From Brevibacterium moorei (lineage in GTDB: Bacteria > Actinomycetota > Actinomycetes > Actinomycetales > Brevibacteriaceae), in NCBI RefSeq assembly GCF_024580735.1, contig NZ_JANIJX010000001.1, positions 186,001-250,000 of the forward strand: a stretch of DNA of 64,000 nt. The letters run 5' to 3'. Made by a program: the position numbers and the translations under genes. The notes under the pieces are model-generated. The model was not told the origin of the DNA, did not search any database, and was given only the letters and a program-made list of their open reading frames with translations. Below, in pieces: positions 45,033 through 54,000 of the stretch. Each line of letters opens with the position of its first letter. Position 1 is the first letter of the stretch.

Positions 45033-45710
45033 ATGCGCGTTGTGATTGCCGGCGCCGGCTCGGTCGGTCGGTCGGTGGCCAGAGAGCTGCTGGAAAAACA
45101 CCACGAGGTCCAGCTGATCGACCGGAACAAGGATGCCATCCGCCGCGACCGGGTGCCAGGTGCCACCTGGCTGCGCTCGGACGCCTGTGAACTGACCGGG
45201 CTGTCCGAAGCCCGGCTCGACACCGCCGATGTGGTGGTCGCCGCAACCGGCGACGATAAGACGAATCTGGTTCTCAGCCTGCTGGCGAAGACGGAATTCG
45301 CGGTGCCGCGCACCGTGGCCCGGGTGAACAATCCCCGCAATGAATGGCTGTTCGACGACAACTGGGGCGTCGATGTGGCGGTATCCACTCCACGGCTGAT
45401 GACAGCATTGGTCGAGGAGGCCGTCGAGGTGGGCGGACTGGTGCGGTTGATGAACCTGGACCGGGGCCGGACCGGGCTGATGGAATTCACCGTCGCCACC
45501 ACCGACCCGGTGGCGGGGCAGCGGATCGGGCAGCTGCGCTGGCCCGGGGACACCGCACTCGTGGCTATCGTGCGCAGTTCCAAGGCCATCGTCCCTGGAC
45601 CCGACGTTCAGCTGGTCACCGGTGATGAGTTGTTCTTCGTCTGCCCACCCGACGATGAGGCCCCTCTGCTGGGGCTGCTGACCGGTTCAGCAGACGATAT
45701 ACGGGATTGA
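45033..45710 (+). CDS. trkA: TrkA-family potassium uptake regulatory subunit (second copy)
   Basis: A 225-residue RCK protein: VVIAGAGSVGRSVARELL and LIDRNKDAI at the N-terminus, then an RCK_C domain with GDELFFVCPPDD. It is about as divergent from the preceding copy as paralogues that form hetero-oligomers. ATG 45033 has AAGGGGAAG upstream. Its last 95 nt overlap, in the opposite strand, the end of the OB-fold gene. Confidence 0.9.
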   Translation: MRVVIAGAGSVGRSVARELLEKHHEVQLIDRNKDAIRRDRVPGATWLRSDACELTGLSEARLDTADVVVAATGDDKTNLVLSLLAKTEFAVPRTVARVNNPRNEWLFDDNWGVDVAVSTPRLMTALVEEAVEVGGLVRLMNLDRGRTGLMEFTVATTDPVAGQRIGQLRWPGDTALVAIVRSSKAIVPGPDVQLVTGDELFFVCPPDDEAPLLGLLTGSADDIRD

Positions 45711-45969
45711 ACACGATGAGACCGCCGGCGCCCACATCGGCGAAACGACCGGTGATGACCACCCGCCGCCCGGGGAACAGCCCCGGCACCTCACGTTGGC
45801 CGAGGAACCGCACGGCCACGGTTCCCGTCCCGTCGTCGACGTCGAGATCCAGGCGCGGGCGCGAGCCGGGCACCGACCGGGTGACGGCGACGATATCGCC
45901 GATCACCGTGGCCCGCTGTCTGTCCCGCAGCCCGGCGATCGAAGTGTCGCCAGACCGCCCAGGGGTCAT
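45616..45969 (-). CDS. OB-fold nucleic-acid-binding protein
   Basis: A 117-residue protein with an OB-fold core (ATVIGDIVAVTRS, LDLDVDDGTGTVAVRFLG, GRRVVITGRF) of the RecG-wedge/tRNA anti-codon type, found in actinobacteria next to DUF3710 and dut. Function unknown. The basic C-terminal tail (residues ~88-117) is encoded within the antisense of trkA's end. ATG 45969 overlaps the DUF3710 stop (ATGA), so it belongs to the dut-DUF3710-OB transcript. Confidence 0.82.
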   Translation of the reverse strand: MTPGRSGDTSIAGLRDRQRATVIGDIVAVTRSVPGSRPRLDLDVDDGTGTVAVRFLGQREVPGLFPGRRVVITGRFADVGAGGLIVFNPVYRLLNRSAAPAEGPHRRVGRRRTTHHR

Positions 45970-46751
45970 CTGACCTCGGCGATCTCGGGACCGCGGGCGA
46001 ACGGATTGGGGTCCTCATCGGCGTCCTGTACCTCACCCTCACCGTCGTCGACCCTGGGGGCCGACAGGAGCAGCACCTCGCGCGGGGGCATCGCCTGGTC
46101 GCCACGCTCGACGATGGTGCCGCGGAAGATCTTGAGGAACAGCTCGGCCGCCTCGTCATCGGTCGCCGCAGCGTCGGTGAGCACTGCGCGCAGGAACCAG
46201 CGGGGCCCGTCGACTCCCAGGAACCGGGCCGGATGCAGATGCGCCCGTCCGGAGCGGTCGGCCACAGGCACACCCGCGACGATCTCGTAGCCGTGCTCGC
46301 CGAACGCCTCCCTGGCCTTACCGCCCGAGGCCGTGATGCCCTCGATCAGTGAAGCCCTGACCTCGCCCCACAGCCCTTCGGTCTTGGGCGCGGCAAAGGC
46401 CTGCAGTTGCATCTTGCCCTCACCGTAGACAACCGAAGCCGCCATGATCGTCTGCTCGTCCTCGGCGGTCTCCAGCTGGAACTGCAGTCCGTCGACCACC
46501 GGGATCCGTAGGGCGCCCAAATCGATCCGATTGCCGTCCAGGGCATCCTCTGCGGCGTCCCACGGCCCGTTCTCGGACCGGTCGCGCGGAGCCTGCTTGG
46601 CGAACTCCTCGTCCTCCGCAGGGGTCTCCTGCTCTGCCGGGACCGGCTCGGACGACCCCGCGGTGTCATCCGCCTCCTGTGCCCCCGCCGCCGCGTTCGA
46701 CGGCTCCTGCGATTCCTCGTGCTTCTTCCGGAACCGATCGAAGAGTCCCAC
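45966..46751 (-). CDS. DUF3710 family protein
   Basis: A 261-residue soluble protein. N-terminal MGLFDRFRKK is a basic amphipathic segment, followed by an acidic low-complexity region (to ~residue 75) and the DUF3710 domain (LRIPVVDGLQFQLE to VLLLSAPRVD). Function not known. The conserved actinobacterial order dut-DUF3710-OB is kept; the gene starts 43 nt after dut. Confidence 0.88.
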   Translation of the reverse strand: MGLFDRFRKKHEESQEPSNAAAGAQEADDTAGSSEPVPAEQETPAEDEEFAKQAPRDRSENGPWDAAEDALDGNRIDLGALRIPVVDGLQFQLETAEDEQTIMAASVVYGEGKMQLQAFAAPKTEGLWGEVRASLIEGITASGGKAREAFGEHGYEIVAGVPVADRSGRAHLHPARFLGVDGPRWFLRAVLTDAAATDDEAAELFLKIFRGTIVERGDQAMPPREVLLLSAPRVDDGEGEVQDADEDPNPFARGPEIAEVR

Positions 46752-46794
46752 TGCGTCCTTCTTTCCTCGCCTGCGGACCGGTGCGGTCCGCTTT

Positions 46795-47253
46795 TCAGTC
46801 TCCCATATCGAATCCGCCGGTGGAACCGAAACCGCCGGTACCGCGCTGGGAATCGTCCAGGCAGTCGACCGGGGTGAAGTCGACGCGGACGACGGGCTGG
46901 ACCACCAGCTGGGCGATGCGATCGCCGCGGGTGATGCTCACGGCCTCCACCGGGTCCAGATTGATCAGCGGCACCTTGATCTCGCCGCGATAACCGGAGT
47001 CGATCGTGCCGGGGGAATTGACGACCGTCACGCCCCGCTTCGACGACAGTCCCGAGCGCGGGTGGACGAAACCGGCCAGCCCGGCGGGCAACGCGATCGC
47101 GATGCCCGTTCCCACCGTGCGCCGCTCAAACGGCTGCAGGGTGAAGTCCTCCGTCGAATATAGGTCGGCGCCCGCATCGCCGACGTGTTCGTATGCGGGG
47201 CAGGGCAGACCCTTGTCGATCTGCTTGAGCATGACGTTCGTAACGTGTTCCAC
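46795..47253 (-). CDS. dut: Deoxyuridine 5'-triphosphate nucleotidohydrolase
   Basis: Cleaves dUTP to dUMP and pyrophosphate. The 152-residue trimeric-type enzyme has all five motifs: DAGADLYS, PRSGLSSKRG, GTIDSGYRGEIKV, RGDRIAQLVV and the C-terminal RGTGGFGSTGG. Start GTG 47253 lies 8 nt after a TAGAGT -10 hexamer, so it may be leaderless; an internal ATG at 47232 is less likely. Confidence 0.96.
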   Translation of the reverse strand: MEHVTNVMLKQIDKGLPCPAYEHVGDAGADLYSTEDFTLQPFERRTVGTGIAIALPAGLAGFVHPRSGLSSKRGVTVVNSPGTIDSGYRGEIKVPLINLDPVEAVSITRGDRIAQLVVQPVVRVDFTPVDCLDDSQRGTGGFGSTGGFDMGD

Positions 47254-47322
47254 GGCTGGCCACTCTACCGCCGCCGCTGCCTGTGCCCAAGCCCGGAAGG
47301 ACCGATGTGGGAGAATCGACGT

Positions 47323-47796
47323 ATGTCAAACGTTCCCACGTCCGCCTCCGGCGTCCTGTATCGTGACCGTGCCTTCCCACCTGTGACCTGGTGGATCGTC
47401 GCGGCGCTGATTTCCGGCATGACCTCACTCATCGTCCTGCCGGTCTGGCCCCTGGGCGGGCTCCTGGTGCCCATCGTCATCTGCATCCTGGTCTTCTTCG
47501 GACTGGCCCGGCTCTCGCCGACGGTGATCGTCACCCCGGATGCGCTGTACGCGGGCCCCGCCCATATCGACCGCAGGTTGGTGGGCACGGCCACCGCCCT
47601 GGACCGGGAGAAGACCAGGTGGGAGTGTGGCCCCGGTCTGGACGCGCGCGCATTCATCTTCATCCGCCCTTGGATCCGCACCGCGGTTCGCGTGGAACTG
47701 GATGATCCGGCGGACCCGACGCCGTACTGGATCGTCTCCAGTCGTGATCCGGAGGCCTTGGCCGCCGCAATCAACTCCGGATCGCCGACCGCCTGA
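47323..47796 (+). CDS. DUF3093 membrane protein
   Basis: A 157-residue protein with two TM helices near the N-terminus (VTWWIVAALISGMTSLIVLP and LLVPIVICILVFFGLARL) and a cytosolic beta-rich domain ending ISSRDPEALAAAI-like. DUF3093 proteins are of unknown role and usually neighbour dut in actinobacteria, as here (divergent). The ATG is 6 nt after GAGAAT, a leaderless arrangement. Confidence 0.88.
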   Translation: MSNVPTSASGVLYRDRAFPPVTWWIVAALISGMTSLIVLPVWPLGGLLVPIVICILVFFGLARLSPTVIVTPDALYAGPAHIDRRLVGTATALDREKTRWECGPGLDARAFIFIRPWIRTAVRVELDDPADPTPYWIVSSRDPEALAAAINSGSPTA

Positions 47797-47815
47797 GAGC
47801 ATCGGGGACATGGAC

Positions 47816-47853
47816 AAGGAGCCCGGATCCCCCTGCGGGGATCCGGGCTCCTT
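47816..47853. terminator. Bidirectional terminator
   Basis: Exact 17-bp arms (AAGGAGCCCGGATCCCC, 47816-47832; complement 47837-47853) around CTGC. The TT at the end of the right arm gives a short T-rich tail on the plus strand. Confidence 0.8.
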
Positions 47854-47893
47854 TACACATCCATGGAACGGACCATATCGTTCCGGTATCGGC

Positions 47894-48193
47894 TCAGCCG
47901 GCGCAGTCGGTGCACACGAGCACACCGCCATCGTCACTGGCCAGCTGCGAACGATGCCGCACCAGGAAGCACTCCATGCAGGTGAATTCGTCGTTCTGCT
48001 TCGGCAGAACACGCACCGAGAGTTCCTCGTTGGACAGGTCGGCACCCGGCAGCTCGTAGCTGTCGGCTACCGCGGTCTCGTCCTCATCGACCTGGCTGGC
48101 CTGCTTCTGATTGCGCTGCGCCTTCAGCTCCTCTAGCGAATCACTGTTGACGTCCTCGTCCTGCTTCCGAGGCTGATCGTAATCTGTTGCCAT
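47894..48193 (-). CDS. DUF4193 zinc-ribbon protein
   Basis: A 99-residue protein with the typical start ATDYDQPRKQDEDVNSDSLE, an acidic middle and a C-terminal zinc ribbon (CMECF and CTDC, with HR between). Function unknown; widespread in actinobacteria near dut, DUF3093 and sepH. ATG 48193 is chosen from family similarity; a GTG 12 nt upstream is possible, and the ribosome site GGAG is 11 nt away. A promoter with -35 TTGCGC and -10 GACAAT lies ~70 nt upstream. Confidence 0.9.
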   Translation of the reverse strand: MATDYDQPRKQDEDVNSDSLEELKAQRNQKQASQVDEDETAVADSYELPGADLSNEELSVRVLPKQNDEFTCMECFLVRHRSQLASDDGGVLVCTDCAG

Positions 48194-48205
48194 AAGAGAC
48201 CACAC

Positions 48206-48431
48206 TCCGCGAGTTCATTTGGTGTACATACAAGGGATATCGTTTCGACGTCTCAAGCATTGTCTACCGTTCGAACACTTTGCGCAAAAATTTATGCCCA
48301 TCCGATATATGACGTTGCTCACAGAGTATTCGCAAGCGCGGTTTCTAGACTGGAGGACATCGCCGAACCGGCGATTTCCGCCCTGCCTCCGGATACCCCG
48401 GCCGGGGTATCCGACCCTGAAAGGAGTGACG
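48206..48431. promoter_or_regulatory. AT-rich divergent promoter region with shared palindromic -35
   Basis: About 100 nt (48230-48330) is clearly AT-richer than its surroundings. The palindrome TTTGCGCAAA (48279-48288) supplies a -35 TTGCGC to both strands: plus-strand -10 CGATAT/GATATA at 48303-48309 (17-18 nt) and minus-strand -10 GACAAT at 48264-48259 (17 nt). A second plus-strand -10, TAGACT, is at 48346-48351. The exact 22-bp palindrome beginning GGATACCCCGG (48391-48412) then lies in the leader of the 72-residue gene, 9 nt before its ribosome site. Confidence 0.5.
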
Positions 48432-48650
48432 ATGAGCCAATTCGAAACCGAACTCGACAACAGGGTAACCGATCTACGCCAGATGCTCGCGGACGCCCGC
48501 GCCGCCGACGACGATTTCAAGGCCGAGGCCCTGCTCGAAGAACTCGGGTCCCTCGTCGGCCTGGCCGATGACAACGATGTCGACACCTCGCAGATGCGCC
48601 ACGTGCTGGCCGTCGAAACGGGTGCGATCCCCATTGTCGAAGAGGCCTGA
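48432..48650 (+). CDS. 72-residue acidic protein of unknown function
   Basis: A small, strongly acidic, mostly helical protein (MSQFETELDNRV start; DARAADDDFKAEALLEELG in the middle). I do not recognise the family. The start ATG 48432 has AAGGAG with 6-nt spacing, and codon use matches the neighbours, so it looks real. It sits alone between a divergent promoter region and a strong terminator, in an actinobacterial core neighbourhood (DUF4193, cpfC, sepH). Confidence 0.72.
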   Translation: MSQFETELDNRVTDLRQMLADARAADDDFKAEALLEELGSLVGLADDNDVDTSQMRHVLAVETGAIPIVEEA

Positions 48651-48660
48651 TCGACAAAAT

Positions 48661-48707
48661 GCGAGGGGGCCGGTCCCGCACTCAAGGTGCGGGACCGGCC
48701 CCCTCGC
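48661..48707. terminator. Bidirectional terminator followed by TTT
   Basis: Exact 20-bp arms (48661-48680 and 48688-48707; left arm GCGAGGGGGCCGGTCCCGCA) with a 7-nt loop and a short T tail on the plus strand. Lies between the 72-residue gene and convergent cpfC. Confidence 0.85.
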
Positions 48708-48722
48708 TTTCCGATGCCCTCT

Positions 48723-49793
48723 TCAGGCTGCGCGCCAGGGCTCGCCGTCACCGCCGTCCAATGGACCCTGTGGAGTCACGGCAGGCCTTTCCGGGCTCTT
48801 CCCCGAGGCCTGGGCCGCGCGCTCCTCCAGCAGGTCGACCAGGCCCGCAACGAACCCGGGAGAGGTCGAGACCGTGGCAGCACGGTGGTAGTCCAGGCCC
48901 AACTCCGCAGCGGTCTGGGCGGCCTCCGTGTCGAGGTCGTATTTGACCTCCATATGGTCGGACACGAAGCCGATCGGCACCGCTACGACGCCGGTGACGC
49001 CCTGTGCGGAGAGCTCGCGCAGCCGATCGTTGATATCGGGTTCCAGCCACGGGCTGCCGGGGGCGCCGGAACGCGAACAGAAGACCAGCTCGGTCGGCAG
49101 CGTCAATTCGTCGGACAGCTGTTCGGCCACGTAGTCGATGAGCTCCTCGTGCTGATGCAGATAGCCGTGCGACCGGGTCTCCGATTCGGCCTCCATCGGG
49201 TCGGGGATCGAGTGCGTGACGTAGAGCAGGCGGTGGTGCTGCGGGTCGAGTCCGCCCACCTGCCGGTCCAGAGCGGCCAACCCCGAGCGCACGATGTCGA
49301 CCTCGGTGTCGGCGAAACCGGGATGGTTGAAGTATTGGCGAATCGCGTCGATCTCGACCTCGATGCCCTCGGAGGCCAGTTCCTCGCGGGTCTTGGCGAA
49401 GTAGTCGTAGTACTGCCAGACGCTCGAATAGGAGGAGTATGCACTGGTCAGAATCGCCAGGTAGCGCTTCGCGCCGGTGGCCCGCGAGTGTTCGCGCAGC
49501 GCATCGGGCAGATACGGCTCCCAATTCCGGTTGCCCCACAATAGCGGAGTGGAGATGGAGCGGGAGTCCAGTTCGGCCCGCAGCGCAGCCAACAGGGCCC
49601 GATTCTGGTCGTTGATCGGCGACTTACCGCCGAATCCGTAGTAATGCGCTCCCACGACCTCCAGCCGCGCATCGGGAATTCCCCGACCACGGGTCACGTT
49701 CTTGAGGAACGGGAGGACGTCGTCGGGCTTCTCGGGCCCTCCGAAGGACACCAGTACAACGGCGTCGTAGGGACTCAGTAAGGATTCGGTCAT
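48723..49793 (-). CDS. cpfC: Coproporphyrin III ferrochelatase
   Basis: Inserts iron into coproporphyrin III, the step before ChdC. The 356-residue ferrochelatase-family protein has VVLVSFGGPEKPDDVLPFL at the N-terminus, the His region LYVTHSIPDPM, and the C-terminal Glu region GFVSDHMEVKYDLD. With CgoX and ChdC encoded at 27.8-30 kb the coproporphyrin substrate is preferred over protoporphyrin (inference from pathway). ATG 49793 lies 6 nt after a TACAGT -10 hexamer (49805-49800), so it is probably leaderless. Confidence 0.95.
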   Translation of the reverse strand: MTESLLSPYDAVVLVSFGGPEKPDDVLPFLKNVTRGRGIPDARLEVVGAHYYGFGGKSPINDQNRALLAALRAELDSRSISTPLLWGNRNWEPYLPDALREHSRATGAKRYLAILTSAYSSYSSVWQYYDYFAKTREELASEGIEVEIDAIRQYFNHPGFADTEVDIVRSGLAALDRQVGGLDPQHHRLLYVTHSIPDPMEAESETRSHGYLHQHEELIDYVAEQLSDELTLPTELVFCSRSGAPGSPWLEPDINDRLRELSAQGVTGVVAVPIGFVSDHMEVKYDLDTEAAQTAAELGLDYHRAATVSTSPGFVAGLVDLLEERAAQASGKSPERPAVTPQGPLDGGDGEPWRAA

Positions 49794-49799
49794 ACCCCT

Positions 49800-49805
49800 A
49801 CTGTA
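49800..49805 (-). promoter_or_regulatory. -10 element of cpfC (leaderless)
   Basis: TACAGT on the minus strand, 6 nt before the ATG; identical hexamer and spacing to those of the DUF3000 gene (31823-31828). Confidence 0.5.
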
Positions 49806-49958
49806 CCCAGCGCACCCGGTCACCGCGCTCGACGACCAGGTGTGGAACGCGGCGTCCCGAAACGTGATCGATCGGGCCGATCGGCGACTCGCCCGGCGAA
49901 TGCCGCGCGGATCCGCCGGACACATGACACTCTTGGAGATGGAAGGAAAGGTACCCAT

Positions 49959-51002
49959 ATGACCGATTTGACACTGCACGCCATCGCGTCAAGCGGTCGT
50001 GCCATCATCCTGACCGACGACGCGGGCGGCGAATACCGGCTCGAACTCACCGATGAACTCTACGCGCTGATCGGACGGGCCAGGGCCCAGTTGGCCGGGG
50101 CCAAGGCCGGTGAACCGGTCCGGCCGCGCAACATCCAGGCGCTCGTGCGTTCGGGTATGAGCGCCGAAGACGTGGTGGAGGCCACCGGAGCCGATCTCGA
50201 GTACGTCCGCCGTTATGAGCATCCGGTCCTGGCCGAGCGCGCACATATCGCCCATTTGGCCGGCCAGGTGCCGATCTATCCCGACACCGGCTCCGATGGC
50301 GGACCCAAGCCCTTGGCCGAGCTGGCCGCCGAACGCCTCGCCCTGCGCGAGGTCCCATCCGACTCCCTCCGGTGGGACGCCTGGAAGAACTCCGGGGGCA
50401 GCTGGCACATACAGCTGTCCTTCACCGCAGCAGAGACTGCGCTGAGTGCAGCGTGGAAGTACGAACGGGGAACCGTCACCCCCCTCGATGAGGAGGCCGG
50501 CTGGCTCTCGGACTCCGGGCCGACCGATTCCGGGCCGATTCCGACCCTCGGTTCGTTCCAAGCCGACCGACCCGGCGCCGAGGCCCCCGTCGAGCAGCGC
50601 GGACAGCAACGCCTGCGGCCGGAGTACACCGCGATCCCAACGGAGCCGATCCTGACCAGGGAGACCCTGGACAATCAGGCCGAGACCGGTCGGATCCTCG
50701 AGAGCTTGCGCAAGCGCCGCGCCAAGGCGGCCGCACAGCCGACGGAGGCGCAGGGGCGATTGCGCTCCGTGCCCGATGAGCCGACCGGCCCCGATGCACC
50801 CGACGGGGCGCACACCGCGCTCTCCCGCCCCGACGACGCAGCCGACGACGGGGTTCTGCCCCTGCCGGCCGACGACGGGCGGAAGGACGATTCCACCACC
50901 GGCGCCTCCGCCGATGAGCCGGGGACGGGTGAGGTGCGGCGCAAGGGCCGTTCCTCGATCCCCAGCTGGGATGACATCATGTTCGGACCGAAGAAGGACT
51001 AA
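49959..51002 (+). CDS. sepH: Septation protein SepH (DUF3071)
   Basis: Actinobacterial cell-division protein that promotes FtsZ assembly. The 347-residue product has the conserved N-terminal DUF3071 domain (LHAIASSGRAIILTDDAGGE and the HTH-like RNIQALVRSGMSAEDVVEAT, to ~residue 165) and a long disordered Pro/Asp/Ala-rich tail ending in a conserved short C-terminal segment (RSSIPSWDDIMFG). ATG 49959 follows GGAAGGAAAGG. Its TAA overlaps the convergent cydDC stop by 4 nt. Confidence 0.93.
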   Translation: MTDLTLHAIASSGRAIILTDDAGGEYRLELTDELYALIGRARAQLAGAKAGEPVRPRNIQALVRSGMSAEDVVEATGADLEYVRRYEHPVLAERAHIAHLAGQVPIYPDTGSDGGPKPLAELAAERLALREVPSDSLRWDAWKNSGGSWHIQLSFTAAETALSAAWKYERGTVTPLDEEAGWLSDSGPTDSGPIPTLGSFQADRPGAEAPVEQRGQQRLRPEYTAIPTEPILTRETLDNQAETGRILESLRKRRAKAAAQPTEAQGRLRSVPDEPTGPDAPDGAHTALSRPDDAADDGVLPLPADDGRKDDSTTGASADEPGTGEVRRKGRSSIPSWDDIMFGPKKD

Positions 51003-54000
51003 GCGCGGGCGGGCAGCCGCACCACCAGGTCCTCGGCTGCGATCTCGGTCGGGTCGTGCGTGACGTCGATGACAGTGCGCTCGGCCAGGCTCTCACGCAG
51101 GTCCTTCAGTACCGTTGCAGAGGTCGCCGCATCCAGGTGTGCAGTGGGTTCGTCGAGCACGACGACCGGAGCTCCGGTGAGCAGGGTGCGCGCCACCGCC
51201 AGACGCTGTCGCTGACCGCCGGAGAGGGCCGAGCCCGCAGACCCGATGCGCCCGTCCAACCCGATCTGGTCCACCAGATCCGTCAGGCCGACTCCGGCCA
51301 GCACTTCCCGCAGCCGGTCGTCATCGGGGGCCTGTTCCACCGGACGGGCCAACAACAGGTTCGCGCGCAGGCTGGAATCGAAGACGTGCGCTTCCTGCGG
51401 GCACCATGCGATGGTCCCCGAGAGTTCCCGGGCATCCAATCGCAGGGCGTCGAGGCCGTCGATCCGGTAGCGTCCGGCCGTGGGGTCGAGAAATCTCAGG
51501 ATGACCGAGAGGGCCGTCGTCTTACCCGAGCCGGACGGACCGGTCAGGGCAGTCCACCGACCGGGACGGGCCTGCAGGTTCAGGTGTTCGAACACCTCGG
51601 TCGCGCCCCACGACGTGCTGATATCGTCCAGCTCCAAGTGCCGGCCGAGGCTCTCCGGACGGCTTTCTGGTGGATCCTCCTCCACCGGCCGGCCGTCCAA
51701 TTCCTCCAGACCGGCCAGACCGGCCGCCAGAGCCGGCCACTGCTGAATGGCGCTCAGGGCCTCGAGCGCACAGTCGATGAGCGACAAGGGCAGCAGCACG
51801 GTCACGGCGAACAGTGCCGGGCTCAGGGCGCCCGCTGCCACATCCGGTCCCAGACCGGCGATCATGGCAACGCTCGTCGCCACGCCCGCCGCTGTCACCA
51901 GCCCCTCCCCGAGTCCGGTCGCGCGAACCGCCCTGACCTCTGCCGCGCGGGCTCTGTGATCCTCCGCGAGGACGCGCTCGACTGCCCGCTCGGCCACACC
52001 ACCGGCCCGCAGGTCCGCGCGGGCTGCGAGCAGGGAGGTAACCCGCTGGAGCACTGCCGACCGGATGCGCAGACGCGCTCGACTGGCACGGCGGTCCGCC
52101 CACAGGGTGATCGCGGGGGCGAACACGAGCATGCACACCAGCCCGAGGCAGGCGATCAGGCCGGCGTGCGGGCTGATGAGCAGCAGGGCGACGACGGCGG
52201 CCACTGCGACGACCAGTGCGACCAGCGGCGGCAGGACCACCCGCGGTGCCAAGTCGCGGACATCGTCCACATCGCCGACCAACCGCCGCAGCGCGATGTC
52301 CCCGCGTAACAGCGACCTGTCGGCGGTGCCCCTGCCGGCGAAGCCGTGCCAGATGCGCACGCGCAAGGCTCCGAGCCCGGCCAGGACCGCATCGTGCAGG
52401 TTGAGCTGTTTGGCATAGGTGAATGCCGAACGTGACAGGCCGAAGAAACGGACGCCGACGATCGCAACCATCAGATACATGATGGGCGGACGATCCGCCG
52501 CGTAGACGATCAGCCAGGCCGAGACACCGGTCAGGGCGGAGCCCGCGGCGATGGCGCAGACACCGCACAGGGCGGCCAACCAGAACCGGCCGCTGCCCAC
52601 GTTCGCGACCCGCGCCAGGCGGGCGAGCAAACGCTCGAGCGGCACCTCGGGCACGGCGGACTCGGCCGTGGTCGGCTCCCCGGCAGATTCCCGGTGCGTC
52701 CCAGGGGCTGTCTCCACAGCCGGCAGAGGAACCCGAACGGCGACGCTCGGAGCCACAGTGGCCACTTCGCCGGAGACGGTTCCCGCTGAGCCACTCCACC
52801 CCATATGCCCAGTGGGATCGGCGGGGTGCAGCTCGACGCGCTGCCCGCACGCCAGAAGCTTACGATCATGGCTGGCCACGATGACGGGGATGGTCAGCGC
52901 GATCTCCTCGACGCTCCTCCTGACCCGCCCGGCGCTGTTCGCGTCGAGGTGTGCCGTCGGTTCGTCGAGCAACAACAGGTCCGCGCCCAGCTCGACCTGG
53001 GCGAAGGCGCGGGCCAGCGCCAGACGGCGCAGCTCTCCCGGGCTCAGGGCAGCGCAGGCACGGCCGGGTTCGACGTCGAGCCCGGCCCGTTCCAGCGCAC
53101 GTTGGCTCAGCCACTCGATTCGTTCGGCCGGCACCTCCCCGGCCCACTCCGGGGCACAGTACAGAGCCAGTTCCCCACCCACCGTGTCCGCATAGGTACG
53201 GGGGGTCTGAACCGCCTGGGCGATCCGCCGCGGCACCCCGGTGATCCGACCTGAGATCTCGACCCCGTCCTGAGCGCGAACACCGCCGCCGAGCACACCC
53301 AACAGGGTGGTCTTGCCGCTGCCCGACTCCCCCGCCAGAACCGTCAGCCCCGGTCCGGGGACCGACAGGTCCACCGGGGCGCACACGGGCCGGGGCCGGC
53401 CGGGATAGGTCACCGTGAGCGACCGGATTTCCAATGCCGTATCCGCGCCGGCGGCCGGTGCGCCACACGGCTCGACCACCGGCTGGTCCGTCAGTTCCCG
53501 GGTCCGGTGGTAGGCTGCCAGTCCGTTCTCCGAGGCGTGGAAGGCCGCGCCCAGCTGGCGCAGCGGGAGGAAGCACTCGGGTGCCAGGATGAGCGCCAGC
53601 AGGCCGTCCGCGAGCTCCATCTCACCGGCGACCAGTCGGACTCCGATGAAGACGGCTACAAGGGCCACGGAGATCGTCGCGATCAGTTCGAGGGCCAGGG
53701 CCGACAGGAAGGCGACCCGCAGCGTCTGCATCGTGGTCGCCCGGTAGTCCTCGGAGACCCTGCGCAGTGCCCGCTCCTGCGCATTGGCCCGGCCCAGCCC
53801 GATGAGTACCGGCAGGCCCCGCGCCAGTTCGACCAGGTGGGTCGAGAGCTGATCGAGCGCATGGGTCGCATCCGAGACGCGATCAGCCGTGTATTTTCCG
53901 ATGAGGACCATGAACACGGGCACCAGTGGCAGGGTCACCAGGAGGACCGCCGCCGAGACCCAGTCGGCCAGCAGGATGCGCACACCGATGAGCAGTGGAA

